Shown one piece after another: positions 44,901-57,500 of a stretch of 64,000 nucleotides of DNA. The stretch's first letter is position 1. Each line of letters opens with the position of its first letter. Position numbers and translations under genes: made by a program. A model generated the notes under the pieces. That model did not search any database. It was not told the origin of the DNA and saw nothing but the letters and a program-made list of their open reading frames with translations. This DNA is from Plecoglossus altivelis. Taxonomy: Eukaryota > Chordata > Actinopteri > Osmeriformes > Plecoglossidae. Location: the NCBI GenBank assembly GCA_036571765.1, contig BROE01000018.1, forward strand, positions 19,092,223 through 19,156,222. Direction: 5' to 3'.

Positions 44901-45016
44901 GCCACTCCCGTGTCTTCGCAGTGCTGGTAGACTTTGCTCCAGGACTCTTGGACCAGCCTTCTCTCCGTCTCTGAGAGTTGGTCTGGTGGCTCCACTGTTG
45001 CCTGCTCTCTATCCAT
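38946..45016 (-). CDS. cygb: cytoglobin
   Basis: Haem globin of vertebrate tissues with dioxygenase, nitrite and reactive-oxygen chemistry. Exons: 44889-45016, 39254-39485 (232 nt, the same length as the human exon) and 38946-39092, giving 168 residues. Seen: CysB at residue 33 (HCEDTGVAIL), CD1 Phe in YFPQF, distal His76 in LRRHARRV, and proximal His108 in RSHALKHKVEP. The second cysteine of the mammalian intramolecular disulfide (human Cys83) is Arg78 here, so that bond cannot form. The start MDREQATVEPP has a proper ATG at 45014-45016. The third exon reads VILEVLGEEYPDDITPEV and WTKLLASVYWHVT, then runs into a 35-bp minisatellite and stops. The expected final EVGW motif is out of frame, so the true C-terminus is unclear. 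The paralogue (cygb1 or cygb2) is not resolved. Confidence 0.9.
39093..39253. other. cygb intron 2
   Basis: Short intron between exons 2 and 3, with a purine-rich (AGGGGAAGAGAGG) tract on the plus strand that gives the acceptor its pyrimidine tract. Confidence 0.6.
40083..41182. repeat. 22-bp minisatellite in cygb intron 1
   Basis: About 50 copies of TGTTTGGGTGCAGTGTTCTA followed by GT or GC, highly homogeneous. Confidence 0.95.
41255..43120. repeat. 16-bp minisatellite in cygb intron 1
   Basis: Over 110 copies of CCCCACACAACACTAA with variants CCTC, CCTA and ATTAA. Degenerate patches at about 41730-41770, 41980-42130 and 42480-42620 break the register. Confidence 0.95.
43121..44888. other. 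remaining cygb intron 1
   Basis: Mostly unique-looking. A short GTGAGACACAGAGAGCTACA repeat lies at about 44650-44720 and a G-run at about 44810. No coding or RNA feature is recognised. Confidence 0.5.
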
Positions 45017-45269
45017 CCTGGCTGCCAGAAGAGATGAGCTCAAAGAATCCCAGCAACCCAGCTTGCTGTCCCCAGTTCAAACCTCTGGAAGAGGGTGTGC
45101 TGGCCTCTCTCCTCCTATGAGTGTGTGTGTTGGGGAACACCTCTGGAAAACACTGAATGAGGAGGAGCCTCCCTCCCACATGTTTATAGTTATAATCTTT
45201 CCCTCTTATTTCCTCCCTCCCTCTACAGGTCCCTCCCTCTTGACCTCTCTCCGGTTTCTTCTCTTCTTG

Positions 45270-45810
45270 CTTTTCATTCCTGCTCACTCTCTTTCACTCT
45301 CTCCTGCTCACTCTCTTTCACTATCTCCTGCTCACTCTCTTTCACTATCTCCTGCTCACTCTCTTTCACTATCTCCTGCTCACTCTCTTTCACTCTCTCC
45401 TGCTCACTCTCTTTCACTCTCTCCTGCTCACTCTCTTTCACTCTTTCATGCTCACTCCCTTTCACTCTTTCATGCTCACTCTCTTTCACTCTCTCCTGCT
45501 CACTCCCTTTCACTCTTTCATGCTCACTCCCTTTCACTCTTTCATGCTCACTCCCTTTCACTCTCTCCTGCTCACTCTATTTAACTCTTTCATGCTCACT
45601 CTCTTTCACTCTCTCCTGCTCACTCTCTTTCACTCTTTCATGCTCACTCCCTTTCACTCTTTCCTGCTCACTCCCTTTCACTCTTTCCTGCTCACTCTCT
45701 TTCACTCTTTCATGCTCACTCCCTTTCACGCTTTCATGCTCACTCTTTCACTCTTTCCTGCTCACTCTCTTTCACTCTTTCCTGCTCACTCCCTTTCACT
45801 CTTTCCTCTT
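45270..45810. repeat. 24-bp CT-rich minisatellite upstream of cygb
   Basis: About 22 copies of GCTCACTCTCTTTCACTCTC followed by TCCT, starting about 250 bases upstream of the cygb ATG. Confidence 0.93.
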
Positions 45811-48518
45811 TCCTTTACCTCTATCCATTCTCTTTTTTCCCTCTACCTCTCCCCTTGCTTTTTTCTTTCACTCGCTCTCTATCTCTCTTCCAGTTCTTCC
45901 TTGACCCGCTGTAACGTGGTGCTCATTGTATTCATATATTTGAGATATAAAGTATCAGATATTTAACCTTGTCTTCAGTATTGTTCAACCCAATAGTAAA
46001 TCACCAGGATCTTCAATGATCCTGTGCAATGTAGATCTGGAGGGAACTGAGGGTGGAAATGCAACTTCTTGATTAGATCAACAAACCTGGGAACAGACCT
46101 CCCAGAACTTCTGAAAGAGAAGGTCTTTATGAGTTTAGGTCCAGTCTGTTCCATCAAGAGGGATCGTATAATATTTATTTGTCATGGTCCATAGACAACC
46201 CATGGGTTGGCTAAATAGAGCTACATTGTATTTGCCAAAACATGGCGTTCTAGGCTGGTGATTATCAGTTAAGTGATCAAATCTCTATTTAGCATCATTT
46301 CTCACAGGGGTATCTGTTCATCCCTCATGCTCTTTATGACTTTCTAAGTCAACATGAAACTCAGCTTTGAACCAGATCCTGAGGGTCCTATCCATTAGGA
46401 GAGTCTGCTCCAACCAATAGTGCTATAATGATCTGGTGTTCCTTCAATTCACCTGGGCTCCTGGAAGCTGTTTGTGTGAGCCACAGCCAGGAGGGTGAGG
46501 ATTGAACAAGTGTGGACAGGTGAGACCCAGCTGAGGACAGGTATGCATCTTTGAAGGTAGGCAGGGATGGACCAGGCATGGACAGGTGTGGACAGGTGTG
46601 GACAGGTGTCTGCTTGCTGTACTAGGGTTAGCCTAACCCTTAGATAAGCTTGATGAAGAGAGCAGTCTCCTTCTACCCTGTAACTTTAGTCAGGTAAGTC
46701 TTGTTCAGGTCAGTCATAGTCTAGGCTTGTCTAGTCAAGTTATAATGTTCTAGGTTAGTCATAGTCTAGGTTAGTCTAGTCAGGTAAGTCTTGTCCAGGT
46801 CAGTCATAGTCTAGGTTAGTCTAGTCAGGTTATTATGTTCTAGGTTAGTCTGGTCTAGATTAGTCTAGTCAGGTTATAATGGTCTAGGTTAGTCTGGTCT
46901 AGGTACTGGATGTGTTCATTAGTCAGTTGAGAAAAGATTAAGGAACACCAGACTATAATGAATTACCACAACAAAGATCCTATTATTTGTATATCCTCAG
47001 TCAGTAGTTGTGGACTCCTGCTGCCCTGCGTGTGTCTTCTCTGGCCTAGACACACAGCTCTAGTTTAACCCTTTTACTGTAACCCCAACCCTGAACACAG
47101 AGTCAAAACCACTGGGTAAAGGCATTCATTTATGCGAGCTGACACATTACCATGCAATAAATTAAATAGTATAATAAGTTATGTAACACAACAATAATCA
47201 TTCAAAACAGTTTGGGATTGATTCACGCAAATGCTAAATCCAGTTTCTCCCACAGTACAAGGCCAGATCCTGAGATAGCATTTTTCACATGACACATTTT
47301 TGTCCAATGTTTTAGCAACCCTAGCACAGATCTGGCTCCCAGCGGTATGCGTGTTTATATGAGCCTAACCCTATATGGGCCTAACCCTATATGAGCCTAA
47401 CCCTATATGAGCCTAACCCTATATGGGCCTAACCCTATATGGGCCTAACCCTATATGGGCCTAACCCTATATGAGCCTAACCCTATATGGGCCTAACCCT
47501 ATATGGGCCTAACCCTATATGGGCCTAACCCTATATGAGCTAACATCTGAAAACGTGGTTAATTTGTTAACGGCTTTATTTGTCCCTCAGGAAGTTAGTT
47601 TTGTACATAAAGGCTGCAATATAAAGATGAATACAATTATAGTGCAGTAGCACACTTAGTGCTTAACACAAACACAGCCCATCATTTCACACCCTCCTTT
47701 CATCCTGAGTTTAGTGATGATGGATGAAAGAAGTATTTTCATTTAAATATTGTTGTATGTATATTTTCCTGTACTTAAGTGGATATACCTGGTGGGAGTA
47801 GTTTGTATTGTGAAAACTGGACAAGGGGAGGAGGTCTCAGAAAGCAGGGTTAGTCAGGGGGGTTGCAATTAGCAGGTCTGTGTTCTGGTGATTTATTGGA
47901 GTCACACAATGCCTTTTCAGTTACTTCAGCTTCCCTCACACAGGAAACTGTATACATAATATGGTTTGAAAGATGTCTTAGTCCTCAGCGGTGTGATTAC
48001 AAGATGTAAGGTTTATGAATATGGTGACACCATGTCCTCAGGCGTGTGATCACAAGATGTAAAGTTTATAAATATAGTGACACCTTGCGGATGCTTCGAG
48101 CATGGAGGAAAATTACAAGTCCTGAATATCTGACAATCACGGAGGAACTATATTAATATAGCCTGTATAAATGGTGTACAATACTACATGTTCGCCATAT
48201 GTATAACTGAGTACGTGCAGAGAAAGATTTGATTGGTTCAATGCCCGTGAAGACCTGATCAGTCAAAATATTTTGCGTCAATTCGATTCCACATAACTCT
48301 ACCAAAGAAGCCATGAGGGCAACTGAACTGATTGAAAAACGAGTTTAACCACAATTATTAAAATATCTAATGTCCGGAGAACATTCTTGGGCCACATGTT
48401 TTCTAGATAGATCGCATTTGATATTTTTACGTAGACTGAATCACAACGCCAGATTCCCTTGGCTGTGTAACTAACTAGCTATCATTCAAAGTTAGCACTA
48501 AACAGGTGGCTAGCGAAG
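45811..48518. other. intergenic between cygb and prpsap1 (head to head)
   Basis: No gene is recognised. It contains a TAGTCTAGTCAGGTTA-type repeat at about 46680-46900 and a 16-bp CCTAACCCTATATGGG repeat (about 11 copies, 47360-47540). The last few hundred bases hold the presumed prpsap1 promoter, with no clear TATA box. Confidence 0.55.
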
Positions 48519-51500
48519 ATGAATGTTCCTAAAACTGGATACCGTGTCTTCTCTGCAAACTCCACGGCCGCATGCACAGAACTAGCCAAAAGGATTACAG
48601 AGTATGTATCGAATGTTTCTTATAATCTAGACAGATACCGTATCTAAAAATACGGTACACTTAAATAATCTGAGCGGGGAACTTTTCATCGGTGTGGTGT
48701 CAGGCTGACCTAACCCTTTTGGCTAGGCTAAGCTATTTATGCTATAGCTGTATGTTTAGGCTATCTTTATAAAATATAATGCCAGGACAGAAGTTCTGGG
48801 GAGTTGTAATCGTAGCAATAGAAACGTGTTATCATATATTTCATTATTTTCGACACCAATTGGATACAAGCAATGTTATCTAGCCAACTATCTACATGAG
48901 CTAGCAGGGAGCAAAACCTTATCTACCAGCTAGCACTACCCAGTATAATGGTAAGAGCTTCCGCGTGTGCGTTAATCTGGAAGTGTTGTTTGTTGATTGT
49001 TTGTGCCTGATCATTTGAAATCTGGGAAGAATGAGAACCAGAGAGAGGAACTATATGGGACATGTTTAGCAGGCAGCCCAGTGAGGTGGGGTTTTCACAT
49101 GGTCACACATCTGGAGCATGGAAACAATACATTCACAAACGCACACACTCTCTTAGATAGTAGAAGCCTGTTCTGACCAAATCCTTTCCGATGAAGATAA
49201 GTTATGTATGAGGCTTTTTCAAATGGATGTATGTTTACATGTGTTCAGACGTCTGGGAGTGGAGTTGGGCAAATCAGTGGTGTTCCAGGAGTCCAACAGA
49301 GGTGTGTTTAAGCCACAGTGTCTCTTGCACAGCACCTGAAAACACAACCGTTTATAATGTCTGAAATGCAAAAACACAACCGTTTTATAATGTCTGAAAT
49401 TTAAAAATGTGCTTGCATCTTTAAAAGCAACAGTAAGGGTTATTGCCTCATAATCTTATACCCCCGTCCCCATACAGAGACAAGAGTGGATGTTAAAGAG
49501 TCAGTGCGAGGCCAGACCATCTTCATCATTCAGACTATTCCCAGGTGAGGTTACAGACATCAGAGATAGAGCACAGAAAAGGCACTGGACAGACATCACT
49601 ACAGACAGACATCACTACAGACAGCAGCACAGACAGACAGACATCACTACAGACATCACTACAGACATCACTACAGACATCACTACAGACAGCAGCACAG
49701 ACAGACATCACTACAGACAGACATCACTACAGACAGCAGCACAGACAGACATCACTACAGACAGCAGCACAGACAGACAGACATCACTACAGACAGACAT
49801 CACTACAGACAGACATCACTACAGACAGCAGCACAGCACAGACAGACAGACATCACTACAGACAGACATCACTACAGACAGCAGCACAGACAGACAGACA
49901 TCACTACAGACAGTCATCACTACAGACAGACATCACTACAGACAGCAGCACAGACATCACTACAGACAGCAGCACAGACAGACATCACTACATACAGCAG
50001 CACAGACAGACATCACTGCATGCAGCAGCACAGACAGACATCACTACATACAGCAGCACAGACATCACTACATACAGCAGCACAGACAGACATCACTATA
50101 TACAGACAGCAGCATGGACAGACATCACTACAGACAGCAGCACAGACATCACTACAGACAGCAGCACAGACAGACATCACTATATACAGCAGCACAGACA
50201 GACGTCACTACATACAGCAGCACAGACAGACATCACTACAGACAGCAGCACAGACAGACATCACTATATACAGACAGCAGCATAGACATCACTACAGACA
50301 GCAGCACAGACATCACTACAGACAGCAGCACAGACAGACATCACTACATACAGCAGCACAGACAGATATCACTACATACAGCAGCACAGACAGACATCAC
50401 TACATACAGCAGCACAGACAGACATCACTATATACAGACAGCAGCACAGACATCACTACAGACAGCAGCACAGACATCACTACAGACAGCAGCACAGACA
50501 GACATCACTACATACAGCAGCACAGACAGACATCACTACAGACAGCAGCACAGACATCACTATATACAGACAGCAGCACGGACATCTTGTAAACATATAA
50601 TATAATCTTATTTATATAGATTATTTATTACCTGGCCAGTTGCAGGGACACTGGTGTGCCCTGCAGGGTCCCTGAGATGAACATTTACAGATTGGTTTAA
50701 TTGTTGTTTTCCTGAGCAGAGATGTCAACACCGCCATCATGGAGCTACTGGTCATGGCATACGCCCTGAAGACCTCCTGTGCTAAGAACATCATTGGAGT
50801 GATTCCTTACTTTCCCTACAGCAAACAGTGTAAAATGAGGAAGAGGGGCTCCATTGTTTGCAAACTGCTAGCCTCCATGCTAGCCAAAGCAGGTAAAAAT
50901 AGCTTGTGAAGCTGGGTGTTAAGATGGGTATTATGGTTAAGGTGTGAAGTAAGCTTCTTTTTGGAGACTTTTGAACTTTTAGATGCTGATCGTTTCCCCA
51001 TGCTAGTTCAACTTCCACCCATGCAGGAAGTCTATCAAACACTTTGGGAGAGATAAGCATGATTCGCTTTTCAGGAAACAGGACACTTTGCTCATGTGAT
51101 GTGACAAAGCTTTACCTAATAAAAATACCATTATCATTTGGTCTCTGTCTGCTGTCCCCTTCTGTCCCCTTCTGTCTGCTGTCCCCTTTTGTCTCCTTTT
51201 GTCTGCTCTTCCCTGCTGTCCCCTTCTGTCCCCTTCTGTCTGCTGTCCCCTTCTGTCTCCTGTCCCCTTCTGTCTCCTTTTGTCTGCTCTTCCCTGCTGC
51301 CTCCTTCTGTCTCCTTCTGTCTCATGTCCCCTTCTGTCTCCTTTTGTCTGCTCTTCCCTGCTGTCTCCTTCTGTCCCCTTCTGTCTCCTGTCCCCTTCTG
51401 TCTCCTGTCCCCTTCTGTCTGCTGTCCCCTTCTGTCTCCTGTCCCCTTCTGTCTGCTGTCCTCTTTTGTTTGAGCAGGTCTCACACACATCATCACCATG

Positions 51501-54500
51501 GACCTACACCAGAAGGAGATTCAGGGATTCTTCAGCTTTCCCGTTGACAACCTGCGAGCCTCACCCTTTCTCCTTCAGTACATACAAGAGGAGGTATTCA
51601 CTTACACACACACCACACCACACATGGCACACACATTGTGGACTAACAATAAGCACTTTGTTTTTTTGACAGGTTCCTGATTACAGAAATGCCATCATTG
51701 TAGCCAAGTCTCCCTCAGCAGCTAAGAGGTACTATAGCTTTAACACAAGTATAGAGAGTGTATAGACTATACCTCTACCAGACTACAGAGCAGTGTTGTC
51801 ACAAGGCCAGTGTTTGAAACCCTGATGCCCTGTTCCACCTGTGGCCTCAGTGGAAGAGAGTGTTGTAGAGATTAAACTTGTTATCCATGATGATAACTGT
51901 AAAATAATACATTTAGCTGCTTTTCTAGGTGCACTTCTCAGTAGTAAATGCTACTTCCCAACTGAGATGACTAGCTGGAATAAAACTGACTATCCTTCTA
52001 GCCTAGACTTCTAGACCTTAGACTTCTAGCCTAGTCTTTGAGCCTAGCCTTCTAACCTTCCAGACTAGCCTTCTAGCCAAGTATTCTTGCCTTTAAGCCT
52101 AGCCGTCTAGCCTTGTAGCCTAGCCGTCCAGCCTTGTAGATTAGCCTTGTAGCCTTGTGGAATAGCTTTCTAGCCTAGCCTTTGAGCCTAGCCTTCTAGC
52201 CTAACCTTTAAGCCTAGCCTTCTAGCCTAGACTTTGAGCCAAGCCTTCTAGCCTAGCCTTCTTGACTAGCTTTACAGACTAGCATTCTAGTCTAGCTTTC
52301 TAGCCTTCTAGACTAACCTTTTAGCCTAGCTTTCTAGCTTAGCCTTCTTATTGGACTGTGTGATAGGCCATAGTTTATTTGTGCCTGCAACAAAATGGAA
52401 GGTTGTTAAAAACGACACACACATAATAATGTTAATGGAAATAAACTAAAACAAATGCCCGCCGAACATGAAATTACCTAGTTTTTCCTAATCCCACTGC
52501 CAGTATTGTACCATTTCTAGAAAGACAGAACTTCGGTACCAGAGCTGGAACACTATTACAAACCTATAGGAGGGTGGCAGGTAGATCAGATGTGTATGTA
52601 CTTCAGTGTACCTGCAACTCAGATGAGAGGGTTGGTCATCTGGAACATAATCTATATTGTCCTGGCCTGTGAAGATGAAGGCTGTAGATAAAGATGTCCT
52701 GTGTATATTTAACCATTAAATTACCAACCAACAACCCCTCACTCCCATCCTCCCTCCCGCACTCCTCCCTTCCTCTCTCCTCCCTCCCGCACTCCTCCCT
52801 CCCTTCCCTTCCTCTCTCCTCTCTTCCTGTCCCATCCTCCCTCCTGCACTCCTCCCTTCCCTCCCGCACTCCTCCTATCCCTTCCTCAATCCTCCCCTCC
52901 CTTCCTCTCTCCTCCCCTCCTTCCTCTCTCCTCCCTCCCTCCCTTCCTCTCTCTTCCCCTCCCTTCCTCTCTCCTCCCCTCCTTCCTCTCTCCTCCCCTC
53001 CCTCCCTTCCTCTCCCCTCCCTTCCTCTCTCCTACAGGGCTCAGTCGTATGCAGAGCGTCTGCGTCTGGGTTTAGCTGTGATGCATGGAGAGGCTCAGTG
53101 TTCTGAATCTGACATGGCCGATGGTCGACACTCCCCTCCCTGTGTCCGTAACACCTCTGGTCACCCTGGCCTTGAGCTGCCCTGTAAGTGTATCAGCAGA
53201 GTGCGTGTGTCTGTAAATATGTGTGTGTATTTCAGCAGTGGGTGTATGTCTGTAAGTGTTATAGCTATTGTGTAACAAACACAATGTCTGACTGAGCAAT
53301 ATGAATGTGTGAGTGTGGTAAACTGACAATCATTTCTTAGGCCCTGACGCTAATACTAAACCCCTATATAGAATACACTATATTTACTTCACTGGCATTA
53401 ACACCACTGTCATGACATCAACACCACTGTCATGACATCAACACCACTGTCATGACATCAACACTACTGTCATGACATCAACACTACTGTCAGGACATCA
53501 ACACTACTGTCATGACATCAACACCACTAACATCACATCAACACCACTAACATCACATCAACACCACTAACATCAAATCAACACCGCTAACATCACATCA
53601 ACACCACTAACATCAAATCAACACCGCTAACATCACATCAACACCACTGCCATCAACACCACTACCATGTCATTATACAAGAATCTAGGTAATTTTAGAA
53701 AGCAAGCCACTGGAGAGACACAGGCTAAGACTTACAGTCTTCAAGAAACTGGAGGCCAAGAACTGTGAATTTAAGATATTTAGCAAAATAACCAGAGCTT
53801 CCACCAAGACCCTCTCCAAGTCCCTTAATATTACTGGCTTGATTGAAGTTTCAGCCCTTGTGGCTTGGAAAGCTGTCACTGGAGCTGGGAGGGATTGGAT
53901 CACTGGATCACTGCAGCAGGGAGGGCTTGGATCACTGCATCACTGCAGCAGGGAGAGCTTGGATCACTGCAGCTGGGAGATCTTGGATCACTGGATCATT
54001 GGAGCTGGGATGGTTTGGATCACTGCTGCTGGGAGGGCTTGGATCACTGCATCACTGCAGCAGGGAGAGCTTGGATCACTGCATCACTGCAGCTGGGAGA
54101 GCTTGGATCACTGCAGCAGGGAGAGCTTGGATCACTGGATCACTGGAGCTGGGAGGGTTTGGATCACTGCAGCTGGGAGGGCTTGGATCACTGCATCACT
54201 GCAGCAGGGAGAGCTTGGATCACTGCAGCAGGGAGAGCTTGGATCACTGGATCACTGCAGCTGGGAGGGTTTGGATAACTGCAGCTGGGAGGGCTTGGAT
54301 CACTGCATCACTGCAGCAGGGAGAGCTTGGATCACTGGATCACTGCAGCTGGGAGGGCTTGGATCACTGGATCTCTGGAGCTGGAAGGGCTTGGATCACT
54401 GGAGCTGGGAGGGCTTGGATCACTGCAGCTGGGAGGGCTTGGATCACTGGATCACTGCAGCAGGTAGAGCTTGGATCACTGGATCACTGCAGCAGGGAGA

Positions 54501-57500
54501 GCTTGGATCACTGGACCTCTGCAGCTGGGAGGGTTTGGATCACTGCAGCTGGGAGGGTTTGGATCACTGGATCACTGGAGCTTGGAGGGTTTGGATCACT
54601 AGATCACTGGAGCTGGGAGGGCTTGGATCACTGGAGCAGGGAGGGCTTGGATCACTGGATCACTGGAGCAGGGAGGGCTTGGATCACTGGATCACTGGAG
54701 CTTGGAGGGCTTGGATCACTGGAGCAGGGAGGGCTTGGATGACTGGAGCAGGGAGGGTTTGGATCACTAGATCACTGGAGCTGGGAGGGCTTGGATCACT
54801 GGAGCTGGGAGGGCTTGGATCACTGGATCACTGGAGCTTGGAGGGCTTGGATCACTGGAGCAGGGAGGGCTTGGATCACTGGATCACTGGAGCTTGGAGG
54901 GCTTGGATCACTGGAGCAGGGAGGGCTTGGATCACTGGAGCAGGGAGGGTTTGGATCACTGGATCACTGGAGCTTGGAGGGCTTGGATCACTGGAGCTGG
55001 GAGGGCTTGGATCACTGGGACCGACTGTCTGAAGTTAAGCAAACTACTGCTTTAATGTGGATGGTATCAGTTACCTTTTGACTTCCTGAACTGGAACCAT
55101 CAAATGGTGTATCCTGATACACCTCTAGGTTACCCAGTTTAACTCAGCTCTCAGCCAGACGAACACTCTCTCGAAGCTCAGAACAGTCTGCTGGTTTTGA
55201 CATAATATCTATGTCTGTGTAATATGTTATACTGTGTACTATTTGTGTCTGGGCAGTATGTTATACTGTGTATTCTGTGTGTGTCTGGGCAGTATGTTAT
55301 ACTGTGTATTCTGTGTGTGTCTGGGCAGTATGTTATACTGTGTTCTGTGTATGTCTGGGCAGTATGTTATACTGTGTTCTGTGTGTGTATTTGCACAGTC
55401 TGTGTTTAACATGGTGTTTTATCTGTTGGTGATAGCAGGCAAACAGCAGGCTCCCTTCCCTGGCATAGAGCTCCCAAGTACGACAGCTGTTCTCCTACAG
55501 CTTCTTATATGGCTCTACAACCCTCCTATCCACTCTTATACTGCTCTATAATCCTACTATTGACTTATACTGCTCTACAACCCTCCTATCCACTCTTATA
55601 CTGCTCTATAATCCTACTATTGACTTATACTGCCCTATAACCCTCCTATCCACTCTTATACTGCTCTGTAACCCTCCTATCCACCCTTATGCTGCTCTAT
55701 AACCCTCCTATCGACTCTTATACTGCTCTATAACCCTCCTATCCACTCTTATACTGCTCTATAACCCTCCTATCAACTCTTATACTGCTCTATAACCCTC
55801 CTATCCACCCTTATGCTGCTCTATAACCCTCCTATCCACTCTTATACTGCTCTATAACCCTCCTATCAACTCTTATGCTGCTCTATAATCCTCCTATCCA
55901 TTTTTATACTGCTCTATAACCCTCCTATCCACTCTTATACTGCTCTATAGCCCTCCTATCAACTCTTATACTGCCCTATAACCAGTCTGGTCCCTGTTAT
56001 CATGGCTCTTTAACTAGTTTGATTCCCCTTTATAACTGCTATATGGTTATAACTGCTCTGTAACCAGACTGTCCCCATGTTATATCCAGACTGATTCCCA
56101 GTTATAAGTGCTCTGTAACCAGACTGTCCCCATGTTATATCCAGACTGATTCCCGGTTATAACTGCTCTGTAACCAGACTGTCCCCATGTTATATCCAGA
56201 CTGATTCCCGGTTATAACTGCTCTGTAACCAGACTGTCCCCCTTAATGTTAAATCCATACCCAGAAGACTCACACACATTCCAAATATGCCTCTCAGTCT
56301 CCAGACATCTGTTTTTTCGTTACACCTAATAGCGTTAACACTTACAGACATACACCCACTGCTGAAATACACACACATATTTACAGACACACACCGCACT
56401 CCTAGATCTGGCTGACTTACACTAACAGGGCAGCATCGCTCAAGGCCAGGCGAGCGGTCGTGACCAGAGATTGGTCCGCCGATCAGAACGTAAAATAATG
56501 AGTTTTAAGGGATGATTTAAACATTTTTATGGATGCTGCATTTCTAATCTCAGAAGGCAGAGAATTCCATAACGTTGGGGCAACTGAAGAGAATATCGCC
56601 CATTGTTCTTAACTTTGTTACCCGAACAACCAAAAGACCAGCATCAGCCAAACGAAGATCACGTGTCGGAATGTAAAATATTAAAAGCTCTGTAAGGTAT
56701 TGAGGAGCAAGTCCACTTAATGCCTTGTAAGTTAACATAAGAATTTTTAAATCAATACGAAATTTGACAGGGAGCCAATGCAAGGTATGTAAAATAGGTG
56801 TTATATGATCTCTTTGTCTTGTCCTAGTCAAAATACGCGCCGCACAGTTTTGAACCCACTGTAGTTTGTTCAAAGTAGCTTTTGATGCTCCTGATAACAA
56901 GGCATTACAATAATCAATTCTAGAGAAAACCAGGATATTAACACATTTTTCAGCGACAGGAAAACTTAACATGGACCGTAATCTAGATATATTTTTTTGA
57001 TGAAATTTTTTTTTTTACAGCATTTTGTACGTGAATATCAAAAGTTAAATTGGAATCAAATAATACTCCCAACTTTTTAAATGTGTTTTGGAACTGAATA
57101 ACAGAGCCATCCACATGTAAAGCTTCAGGATCCACTCTGCGTAGCCAGTGAGGCGACCAATGAGCATCACTTCAGTCTTTTCACTATTTAGACATTAACA
57201 GACATCTATTTTTTTCTGTGATACAATTAGAAAGAAATGAAGCAGCCACATTTACATCAGGTTTTGGGTGAATGTAAATCTGAGTGTCATCAGCATAAAA
57301 ATGAAAGTCAATACCAAGAGACTTCAATAGTTAGTAATGGATAGAATAGAAAACATAATAGTAATAGAAAATATAAACACTAAATAGTAGAGGGCCTAAA
57401 ATTGAGCCCTGAGGTACACCATAATTCACCACACCAACCTCAGATCTACAGTCACCCAACACAACAAATTGTTTGCGATCTGAGAGGTAAGGCTTAAACC

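Noticed and set aside
49490..50605. 371-codon open frame on the plus strand
   Set aside because: It starts in prpsap1 exon 3 in the wrong frame and runs through a 12/26-bp tandem repeat; the product is pure repeat (TDITTDSS).
53839..55032. 397-codon open frame
   Set aside because: Periodic product (GLDHWSWE) from a minisatellite in prpsap1 intron 7, open in several frames at once.
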